Source: Halobacteriovoraceae bacterium (GTDB taxonomy: Bacteria; Bdellovibrionota; Bacteriovoracia; Bacteriovoracales; Bacteriovoracaceae). From it: a stretch of DNA of 64,000 nt. Position numbers and translations under genes: made by a program. This document shows, piece after piece, positions 9,276-15,888 of this stretch; within the stretch, counting starts at the first letter, position 1, and each line of letters opens with the position of its first letter. The stretch spans positions 1-64,000 of the forward strand of contig JACKAK010000004.1 of NCBI GenBank assembly GCA_020635115.1, in the 5' to 3' direction. The notes under the pieces were generated by a model. That model was given only the letters and a program-made list of their open reading frames with translations, was not told the origin of the DNA and did no database searches.

Positions 9276-10088
9276 GTGCCAATAATTGATTATAAAAATG
9301 AATTTTTAGCATTGAGAAAACAAAGAGAGCTTATTGAAAATGGACAACATGATTATCAAAAATGCTTTGCAACAGATCTTTTTATCAATTCAGATATTCC
9401 TGTATTTAATACTCTATTCTCAAATACTTCCAAAAAAGCTGATTCAACTTTAGACAAAACTGGCCAAAAAAACCAAATTCTAAATTCTTTAAAGCAATCA
9501 GTGGACAATAAAACACTAATGCCAAAAGAAGAAAAGACTCTTGAAAATATAATATATAAAGATAAAACTCCTCCTTTTGTTTTCAACTTAATTCAAAACG
9601 TTTCAGTTGATCATTTTGATACTGTAAAAAACTTTTTTAATTCTAAACCCTCAATTGATGATATTAGAGTTGTTGTTGTTGCTCCCTTTCCTCTCGAAGA
9701 TGCTGAGCAAATGGTCACAGTCGAGGCCCTAGAATTGATGAATAAGATGATTAAAGCAATGAAGTTAAATAATTCTCAATATTTTTACCAGTTTCTTGAT
9801 GAACAAACTAATAAAGATATTTTTTACTCAACAATTGTAAAGCTTAATCCAGAATTAATTCTCACCTTTGGGGCCACGGCCACAAATTATTTTCTAGGCA
9901 AAAAAGAGAGACTTTCCGATATTCACGGGCACAGTTTTCAAAAAATTCTCAAAACAACTAGCAATGTCTATCGATTTCAATTTGTTCCAATATTTCATCC
10001 AGATTATTTACTCATTAATCCACAATTGAAAAAAACTGCCTGGTTGGATCTTCAAAAGTGTATGAAAATACTCAGAATACCCATTTAA
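9276..10088 (+). CDS. Uracil-DNA-glycosylase-superfamily-like protein, degenerate
   Basis: Starts at GTG with AGGAAG upstream. The 270-residue protein has a 110-residue N-terminal extension of no recognisable kind, then a domain with the layout of family 4/5 uracil-DNA glycosylases: a strand VVVVAPFPLEDAEQ, the segment LILTFGATATNYFLG, and the C-terminal FHPDYLLINP followed by K..AWLDLQK. The last motif matches the family HPSYLL.NP signature well. The N-terminal GEAPG-type active-site motif is altered to APFPLED and the four iron-sulfur Cys of family 4 are missing. It may be a divergent glycosylase or a DNA-binding relative; activity cannot be assumed. Confidence 0.75.
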   Translation: MPIIDYKNEFLALRKQRELIENGQHDYQKCFATDLFINSDIPVFNTLFSNTSKKADSTLDKTGQKNQILNSLKQSVDNKTLMPKEEKTLENIIYKDKTPPFVFNLIQNVSVDHFDTVKNFFNSKPSIDDIRVVVVAPFPLEDAEQMVTVEALELMNKMIKAMKLNNSQYFYQFLDEQTNKDIFYSTIVKLNPELILTFGATATNYFLGKKERLSDIHGHSFQKILKTTSNVYRFQFVPIFHPDYLLINPQLKKTAWLDLQKCMKILRIPI

Positions 10089-10171
10089 ACTCTAGCGCTT
10101 GAGAAATTTTTTCCTTTTTAGTAGAATTTAAAGAGCACAGGAAGTGCTTTAATATCCATGGACACTGTAGG

Positions 10172-11359
10172 ATGAAATACATATCTCTAATCCTTTTGAT
10201 TTCAAGTTCTTTATTTGCTATTCCTAGGCCATCAAAAAACATGATGACGACCAATGGCCCATTACTCAAAGTACGAATTGGAAAATCTCTGGGGCAAATA
10301 ACAGTGAGAGGGGAGAATATTTCAAGAACATTTCATCCAAATAATACTTTCAAAATTTATAAAGGCCCTAAGAAAATCAAATTTAATTGTGACAGTTTAT
10401 ATCAGGGAATGTCTAGAGCTGATAATCATCCAATACTCTTAGCTTCTATGAGCTCTCTAACAGGGCCTATGTTTTGGAATTATGATCCTTATCATGGAAA
10501 ATTTCACTTGATCAGTGTACCAAAGAAAAAAAAATGTGATCTTGTACAAGAGTTATCTATGGAGAGTTATCTTGGATCACTTTTATCAAAAGAAGTATCT
10601 AGTTCTTGGCCAGTTGAGGTTCTTAAGGCCCAGGCCGTAGCAGCACGGACATATGCCCTTCATAAACTTGAAGAATCGGAACTAAAATCAGATTTAAATG
10701 AAAGCTCATATTTTGATTTAGAAAATTCTGAAAAACATCAAGTAAATGGATCATTGCAAGATATCACCAAAAAAACTCTAAACGCTGCCATGGATACAAA
10801 AGGTATGATTTTAGTCACAAAACAGGGAAGTCATCTTACTCCAATTTTTTTCCATGCTTCGTGTGGAGGTAAGACTTTAAGACCAAATGAAGTCTGGGAA
10901 AACAATGTTCCAGGATATGAAAGTGTATCGTGTGAGAAGTGTACAGATACAATGGTTGAAAAGTGGAATAATGAAATCAGTATTGTGAACTTTAAAAATT
11001 TCTTGAGCTGGGTCGCAAAAGAAAGAAAAGTAGATTCAATGGCCACTGATATTAAAAATAAAGAAATTATGATTGCTCCTGATCGAAAACAAAATCACGT
11101 TCTAAGAATTTACCTTGGAAGTAATGTATACGTAATAAATAAGACTCTTTTGAGACGTTATTTTGGGAGAGTTAAAATTCGTTCAAATAACTTTAGATTA
11201 CAATATGATGATAAAAAAATTTCTCTTCAAGGAAATGGACATGGACATGGGGTTGGAATGTGTCAAATTGGTGCACTTGATTTAGCGAGAAAAGGTTGGG
11301 ACTATAAAAAAATTTTAGCTCATTATTTTCCAGGACATAAATTGAAAAAGGTTTATTAG
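10172..11359 (+). CDS. Exported SpoIID/LytB-domain protein
   Basis: SpoIID proteins are lytic transglycosylases that cut glycan strands already stripped of stem peptides. A signal peptide (ISLILLISSSLFA) leads into the SpoIID signature SMESYLGSLLSKEVSSSWPVE, LKAQAVAARTYAL, and the C-terminal GNGHGHGVGMCQIGA with GWDYKKILAHYFPG. Two Cys pairs (CGG and CEKC) lie in between. Length is 395 residues. Its stop overlaps the GTG start of the amidase gene by one base, so the two are translationally coupled. The substrate in this organism (own wall or prey wall) is unknown. Confidence 0.93.
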   Translation: MKYISLILLISSSLFAIPRPSKNMMTTNGPLLKVRIGKSLGQITVRGENISRTFHPNNTFKIYKGPKKIKFNCDSLYQGMSRADNHPILLASMSSLTGPMFWNYDPYHGKFHLISVPKKKKCDLVQELSMESYLGSLLSKEVSSSWPVEVLKAQAVAARTYALHKLEESELKSDLNESSYFDLENSEKHQVNGSLQDITKKTLNAAMDTKGMILVTKQGSHLTPIFFHASCGGKTLRPNEVWENNVPGYESVSCEKCTDTMVEKWNNEISIVNFKNFLSWVAKERKVDSMATDIKNKEIMIAPDRKQNHVLRIYLGSNVYVINKTLLRRYFGRVKIRSNNFRLQYDDKKISLQGNGHGHGVGMCQIGALDLARKGWDYKKILAHYFPGHKLKKVY

Positions 11360-12114
11360 TGATAAAATTTTTATTTATACTATTTTTAATCTGTATTGAG
11401 GGGCAATGTGCTGTGGTTTTAATTGATCCAGGACATGGTGGAGAAGACTTAGGTGCTGAAACTATTTACAAAATTGAAAATACAAATCGATATAAAAAGA
11501 TATATGAAAAAGATTTTACTTTAATAGTCGCTAAGAAAATTGGAAGTGAACTAAGTAAGTTCCAAAATGTATATTATACTCGAACTATTGATAGAGAAGT
11601 TGGGCTGGATGAACGAGCTGAAATTGCGGATAAAGTAAATGCAGATATTTTTATATCTATACACTTTAATTCACATTATAATTCAAATGCACATGGTCTG
11701 GAGACGTATTTTCTTTCTAATAAAAGAAATTCGGCCGTGGAAAAAATTGAATCTATTGAAAATAAAGATTTGCATGGAAAAGATCTTTTGGCCCACAAAA
11801 TTCTGATTGATTTAATTGTCAACAGAACGACGAAAGATTCAAAAGAACTGGCCCATGATATACATATCAATCTTGCTAAAAAAACGGCCAGAAAATTTAA
11901 ACTTAAAGACCGCGGTATTAGAGGTGGGTTATTTTATGTTTTGGCCATGTCCAAGAGACCAGCAGTTTTACTTGAAGTTGGATTTATTTCTAATCCGAAA
12001 GAGTTAAAATTATTGATGAGTGAGAGCTTTTTAAATGATTATGCACAGTCAGTTGTGAAGGGAATTAGAAAATTTTTAGTTAAAAAAGGGCTTGAGGGTC
12101 CTAGTCTCTTTTAA
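11359..12114 (+). CDS. N-acetylmuramoyl-L-alanine amidase (Amidase_3 family)
   Basis: Cleaves the bond between MurNAc and the first stem-peptide residue. A short signal peptide (FLFILFLICIEGQCA) precedes the catalytic domain: first zinc His in IDPGHGGEDLGA, Glu in the EKDFTL helix, second zinc His in FISIHFNSH, and catalytic Glu in VLLEVGFISN. It starts at GTG within the stop of the SpoIID-domain gene. An amidase makes the denuded glycan that SpoIID enzymes need, so the pairing is functionally coherent. Confidence 0.95.
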   Translation: MIKFLFILFLICIEGQCAVVLIDPGHGGEDLGAETIYKIENTNRYKKIYEKDFTLIVAKKIGSELSKFQNVYYTRTIDREVGLDERAEIADKVNADIFISIHFNSHYNSNAHGLETYFLSNKRNSAVEKIESIENKDLHGKDLLAHKILIDLIVNRTTKDSKELAHDIHINLAKKTARKFKLKDRGIRGGLFYVLAMSKRPAVLLEVGFISNPKELKLLMSESFLNDYAQSVVKGIRKFLVKKGLEGPSLF

Positions 12115-12124
12115 AATATCAAAG

Positions 12125-12142
12125 GGGCCAAATCCTTGGCCC
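12125..12142. terminator. Hairpin between convergent genes, possible terminator
   Basis: A perfect 7-bp stem GGGCCAA/TTGGCCC with a 4-base loop lies between the converging amidase and lipoprotein genes. There is no T run on either side, so it is at best a weak or Rho-assisted terminator. Confidence 0.4.
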
Positions 12143-12197
12143 ATTATGGAGAGGAGAATTATATTAAACGTCTTTAGACGATTAATGATTGTTTGAA

Positions 12198-12830
12198 TTA
12201 ATAATTATAGTTTGTGTAAGGATCACTGAAATACTTTTCAAATGTTCCACTCCAATATTGATGTGAATTTTCGATGATGAAATGTCCGTAGTCTACAGAA
12301 CCAGTGCGATTACTTCCGTTATCATCTAACGTTAGTTGTTGAATAAAGACATTTTTAACAGTTGAATCTGTAACAACATTTATATCACCTTGTCCAAAAT
12401 CTCTCAAAACCATAGGACACATTCTAAGAGTGATGTTGAAACCAGTAACAGAGTTAGAATTAACGATTTTACTAACGATGACGATATCATTTCCTATGTC
12501 ACCAGCGATGAGTGTTCGTCCTAAGTATACATTCGCAACAGTCCCAGAAATGTGTCCTGTTGAAACTCCTCCTGGACTGATTGAATACAGACCGCTGTAG
12601 TTGCCAGAAATCTGTGTTTTTAAGGCAATACTTGTTCTTGATCCACCACTTGCACATGGGTACTTTGACTCAAGCTGGTTCACTTGTGAGACCTGTTCGT
12701 TGCTAAAGCCATTTGTATAAGCATTTGCACTGGTGGATGTGGTGTTTTTGCTTTTTTTATCACTTCCACAGGAAGCAAGGGCCAAAGCAAATAGGCCTAA
12801 TAAGAGTGTTCTTTTTAGGTTTACTTTCAT
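12198..12830 (-). CDS. Hypothetical lipoprotein
   Basis: Starts at the ATG at 12830, with GGAGAT just upstream; the frame upstream of this has no ribosome site. The N-terminus KRTLLLGLFALALASCGS is a classic lipoprotein signal, with Cys in an LASC lipobox. The mature part is about 185 residues, Ser/Thr/Asn-rich, with beta-type alternation and Cys at two positions; no family recognised. It is transcribed toward the amidase gene and away from the DsbA-like gene. Confidence 0.85.
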   Translation of the reverse strand: MKVNLKRTLLLGLFALALASCGSDKKSKNTTSTSANAYTNGFSNEQVSQVNQLESKYPCASGGSRTSIALKTQISGNYSGLYSISPGGVSTGHISGTVANVYLGRTLIAGDIGNDIVIVSKIVNSNSVTGFNITLRMCPMVLRDFGQGDINVVTDSTVKNVFIQQLTLDDNGSNRTGSVDYGHFIIENSHQYWSGTFEKYFSDPYTNYNY

Positions 12831-13155
12831 TTTTATCTCCTTACCAAAAATCATCTTGATATATTCTTTAATGCATAAGGCATGCCAACTTTGTTTATAA
12901 GGTGAGCTTGAATTTACTAGATGTTAGCATAGTGAAGAGATTACAGAGGTGCCCAAAAACTTTACAATACGAATAGAAGTGATCAAATCTTGAGAGTTAT
13001 TCTACGTAGATTACAACGTTTTTGTAGAAAAAATTCCACTTTTAGGTGGAAAAGATTTGATAAAAAGCCAAAGTATTTTGATTTATTCGCTGTAACTGGT
13101 TTAAACTGTATACTGTTTAAACACTAGGTAACAGGGTTAACCAAAGGATAGATAG
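12831..13155. other. Divergent intergenic region of 325 bases
   Basis: AT-rich region between the lipoprotein gene and the DsbA-like gene. It holds a small hairpin TTCCAC/GTGGAA at 13034-13051, flanked on the left by six A (a weak terminator only if read on the minus strand), and the palindrome at 13099-13122. I see no open frame or RNA gene in it. Confidence 0.5.
13099..13122 (+). promoter_or_regulatory. Near-perfect 24-bp palindrome over a -10-like box
   Basis: Two copies of GTTTAAAC (13099-13106 and 13115-13122) flank an 8-base core TGTATACT, giving a palindrome with only one mismatched symmetric pair. The core contains TATACT (13109-13114), a good -10 hexamer for the DsbA-like gene starting at 13156; a poor -35 (TTCGCT) lies 17 bases further up. 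A dimeric repressor bound here would cover the -10. Function is inferred from layout. Confidence 0.45.
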
Positions 13156-13959
13156 ATGATGACCAAAAAGACACTAATTTTTCTCTTAACTACTGCGTTT
13201 CTCGTAGCTTGTAATCCAGTTGATAAAGATGCTCTAAAGAAAATTATTAAGGAAAATCCAGATATTGTAACTGAAGCGATTGAGGCAAATCATAAAGAAT
13301 TTTTAGAGGCATTTCAATCAGCAGCAAAAAAGTATCAGACAGAAATGGCCGAAAAGAAAAGAGTAGAAGAAGAAAAACAATTACAGGCAACATATGATAA
13401 TCCATTTGTACCTAGTATCACCGAACAAGATGCTGTATATGGTGATAGAAATGCTCCGATTAAACTTGTAATATATTCAGATTTTCAGTGTCCTTATTGT
13501 GAGAGGGGCTTTAAAACAGTCCAATCACTACTTCAAAAATATGGCGCTAAAATTCAATATATCTTTAAGCATTTACCATTGAGTTTTCACCCTCATGCGA
13601 TGCCTGCGGCAGAATATTTTGAGGCAATCAGACTTCAGTCGACAGAGAAGGCATTTAAGTTTCACAATTATATATTTCAAAATCAGTCAAAAATTGAAAG
13701 AGGAGCGCCGTTCCTTGAAAAGGCCGCTAAAGAAGTTGGTGCAAACGTAAGTCGGATTAAAAAGGATTTAGCTGACAATAAAATTGCCTCTACAATTAGA
13801 GAAAAAATTAACGCTGACATGGAAGAGGCCAAAAAGTTTGGTATTCAAGGGACTCCTGGCTTTATTATAAACGGTGTTCCTGTTAGAGGTGCTTATCCGG
13901 CCGAACATTTTGAAACTGTTGTAGAGGAACTCATAAAGCGCGGTAAACTTACTTTGTAG
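13156..13959 (+). CDS. DsbA-family thiol-disulfide lipoprotein
   Basis: The N-terminus LIFLLTTAFLVACN is a lipoprotein signal with Cys at residue 19. A charged helical linker (about residues 25-80) leads to a thioredoxin-fold domain with the active site FQCPYC near residue 114 and the cis-proline region GTPGFIINGVPVRG. This is the DsbA/DsbG-like group with an inserted helical domain. It would form, isomerise or reduce disulfides at the periplasmic face. AAGGA lies 9 bases before the first of two consecutive ATG codons. A strong terminator follows and a palindromic operator candidate lies upstream, so it is a single-gene unit. Confidence 0.9.
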   Translation: MMTKKTLIFLLTTAFLVACNPVDKDALKKIIKENPDIVTEAIEANHKEFLEAFQSAAKKYQTEMAEKKRVEEEKQLQATYDNPFVPSITEQDAVYGDRNAPIKLVIYSDFQCPYCERGFKTVQSLLQKYGAKIQYIFKHLPLSFHPHAMPAAEYFEAIRLQSTEKAFKFHNYIFQNQSKIERGAPFLEKAAKEVGANVSRIKKDLADNKIASTIREKINADMEEAKKFGIQGTPGFIINGVPVRGAYPAEHFETVVEELIKRGKLTL

Positions 13960-13991
13960 TGAATGAAATATAGTTAGGTTGAATTAAATTG

Positions 13992-14019
13992 AGGCCTTCT
14001 TATGTGAAGGCCTTTTTTT
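13992..14019 (+). terminator. Rho-independent terminator of the DsbA-like gene
   Basis: Stem AGGCCTTC/GAAGGCCT (13992-13999 and 14006-14013, 6-base loop) followed by seven T. Confidence 0.9.
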
Positions 14020-14033
14020 CAAGAGAGATCCTT

Positions 14034-14456
14034 ATGGATAATGAACTTTATACAGAACTTGGGAAGAATAAAATTGGTAGAATTAAAATAGATGATACAA
14101 ATTCTTGTTTAAGGGAATTTTCTTTTGAAATTCTACTGTCGTTTTCAAAAAAAAGAATTACAAAATTATTTATTAATGATCTTAAAAAGATTTTAGAACT
14201 TGATTTATTATCAGACATTACTTCTGAAATTATTGAGCTTGAAACTTTTATAGATACTCTTAAGGATGGAGTTGAAGAGTTAAGTTTTTATCCTAATTTG
14301 GATGAATTTTTTTCTCATTTGTCCAGACTACTTCTCAGATCCCTTTATGAGAGTAGTAAAACAGATGCAAATAGTGAAGACGTTTTACATTCATGGCTAG
14401 AATCAATAAGAATTTCAATTGAAGAAGAAATATTCAGATTGCAAGAAAATCTCTAA
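14034..14456 (+). CDS. Hypothetical cytoplasmic protein
   Basis: A 140-residue acidic, helical protein without signal peptide or membrane segment. AGAGAG lies about 8 bases before the ATG at 14034. The frame is open upstream into the preceding terminator, so the internal ATG is clearly the start. Sequence features such as LKKILELDLLSDITSEIIEL suggest an all-helical fold. No family recognised. It lies directly upstream of the HU gene but the gap there contains a separate -10 box. Confidence 0.75.
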   Translation: MDNELYTELGKNKIGRIKIDDTNSCLREFSFEILLSFSKKRITKLFINDLKKILELDLLSDITSEIIELETFIDTLKDGVEELSFYPNLDEFFSHLSRLLLRSLYESSKTDANSEDVLHSWLESIRISIEEEIFRLQENL

Positions 14457-14524
14457 AGCGCATGTATATTGTCTTTTTTTAAAAAAGTATTTGTCATTTT
14501 AAAAAAAATCCGTAAACATCTACG

Positions 14525-14530
14525 TATAAT
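14525..14530 (+). promoter_or_regulatory. -10 box upstream of the HU gene
   Basis: A perfect TATAAT 29 bases before the HU start codon. No convincing -35 hexamer is found at 16-18 bases; the upstream stretch is A/T tracts, which could act as an UP-like element. Confidence 0.4.
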
Positions 14531-14559
14531 TATCAACAAAGATTCCATTAGGAGAAAGT

Positions 14560-14838
14560 ATGAACAGAAAAGAATTAATTGAAGCAATTCTTAAAACTAA
14601 AGAGCTAGGCCACTTAACAAAAAAAGATGCTGATCTATTCTTGGCAACTACTCTTGATACAATCAAGAAAACAGTTAGAAAAGGTGACGATGTGTCTTTA
14701 ATTGGTTTTGGAACTTTCTCTAAAGTAAAAAGAGCTGCTAGAACAGGAGTAAACCCAGCTACTGGAGAAAAAATTAAAATTAAAGCTAAGACTCTTCCAA
14801 AGTTCCGTCCAGGAAAAGCTTGGAAAGAAATGTTCTAA
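14560..14838 (+). CDS. hup: HU-family histone-like DNA-binding protein
   Basis: A 92-residue DNA-bending protein. It has the helical dimerisation half (NRKELIEAILKT), the GFGTFSKVKRAARTGVNPAT core with the family's G.F....R..R.G.NP.T pattern, and the C-terminal FRPGKAWKE. The arm contains NPATGE, where the intercalating Pro sits. AGGAG is well placed before the ATG and a strong terminator follows. HU versus IHF cannot be separated with certainty by eye; the single-gene unit and sequence favour HU. Confidence 0.96.
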   Translation: MNRKELIEAILKTKELGHLTKKDADLFLATTLDTIKKTVRKGDDVSLIGFGTFSKVKRAARTGVNPATGEKIKIKAKTLPKFRPGKAWKEMF

Positions 14839-14865
14839 TTGATTGAACAGTGATCTTATAAAAGC

Positions 14866-14893
14866 AAGGGCCATTGACTGGCCCTTTTTTTTT
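14866..14893 (+). terminator. Rho-independent terminator of the HU gene
   Basis: Stem AAGGGCCA/TGGCCCTT (14866-14873 and 14879-14886, 5-base loop) with nine T at 14885-14893. Confidence 0.92.
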
Positions 14894-14898
14894 GATAT

Positions 14899-15576
14899 TT
14901 AAGCTGAGTCAAGGTCATGAAGTTCTTTAACGTAGTCTTCAATTTTTTTTAAATTTTCTCTGGCCTTTTTTATATCTGACTTTTCCTTTTCATTGTTCAG
15001 ATTTTTTTCAAAGCGTTTTAAAATAGTATTCACTACATGGAGGGGATTGTTGATTTCATGATTGGTTTTCATGGCCATATCGGCCATTTCTTTTATCACA
15101 ACATTTTCAAAAAGAATTTTTCGATTTCTTAGTGTTTGATGGTAAATCCAAATAAAAGAGAATGTCGTGAAGGGAATTAAATATCCAATATGGTTTGGAA
15201 TAGTATGATAGAGTGAATAAGAAACAAAAAATGTACATAGTAAAAAATAGATTCGCATCTCCCATTTATGAAGAAGATATAAAACAGGGGTATGGCAATA
15301 TAAATTGACGAGTAAAAATAATTGAATAATTTTGAGATTCGAAAAAGAGTTAATTGCAATCCCGTAGATAAAGTAACTCAAAATGATTTTTGTTAAAGTT
15401 CCTGGAGCTTTAAGAGCAAAAAGATAAAGAAAAGGAATAAGAACTAATTGACTAAGATGTAATAAATAATAGAACGTTGTTGTGATATCAAATAAATACT
15501 CAATAATAGAAAAACATAAGATCAAAATAAATGTTGGTTTTGTAATTCTGAGAATTTCTAGTTCTTGTTTATCCAT
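14899..15576 (-). CDS. Membrane protein ending in an orphan HisKA domain (no ATPase domain)
   Basis: About six hydrophobic helices (residues 14-150) are followed by a HisKA-type helical hairpin with the H-box MKTNHEINNPLHVV. That is the phospho-acceptor and dimerisation segment of sensor histidine kinases. The protein then stops after 225 residues with LKELHDLDSA-like helix; there is no N, G1 or G2 box, and the gene ends beside the HU terminator, so no lost ATPase domain is hidden downstream. It could be phosphorylated in trans by another kinase, or act as a dimerising sensor. A pseudogene is possible but the frame is clean. AAGAG lies upstream of the ATG. Confidence 0.8.
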   Translation of the reverse strand: MDKQELEILRITKPTFILILCFSIIEYLFDITTTFYYLLHLSQLVLIPFLYLFALKAPGTLTKIILSYFIYGIAINSFSNLKIIQLFLLVNLYCHTPVLYLLHKWEMRIYFLLCTFFVSYSLYHTIPNHIGYLIPFTTFSFIWIYHQTLRNRKILFENVVIKEMADMAMKTNHEINNPLHVVNTILKRFEKNLNNEKEKSDIKKARENLKKIEDYVKELHDLDSA

Positions 15577-15888
15577 GTATTACTCTTATAAATATATTCG
15601 GTTTTTTTATATTTTTTTTTAGATTTGATTGTGCGTGAGAGTATATGTATGTTTTGGTCTGAAATTTGTGTTGATCGCGATAATGATGAGGAAATTGGCA
15701 TAATTTTCAAGAATAAACTTAATAATAAAAAAGTTCTAAAGATCGTCGCATTTTTATGTTTGAATCTAATTACTCATATAAGTGGGTTTTAAATTTCCAA
15801 AAGATAAAAACAAATCTGACTTGTTTTGTCTGATGTTAGATTCATTATTTCTTATTATTTGATAATTCCACTTACTTTATTTTTCTAA
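15577..15888. other. Intergenic region of 312 bases
   Basis: AT-rich gap between two minus-strand genes. It contains one short plus-strand frame (15649-15792, 47 codons, starting MFWSEICVDRD and ending in a hydrophobic stretch) with only GAGAG as a possible ribosome site. This may be a small gene or chance. No terminator or RNA gene was recognised. Confidence 0.35.

Noticed and set aside
13034..13051. Hairpin TTCCAC/GTGGAA as a terminator
   Set aside because: It has T-rich sequence only on the minus-strand side, and no minus-strand gene ends there.
15649..15792. 47-codon plus-strand frame as a gene
   Set aside because: Weak ribosome site, no recognisable motif and AT-rich composition like the surrounding gap; noted only in the intergenic entry.
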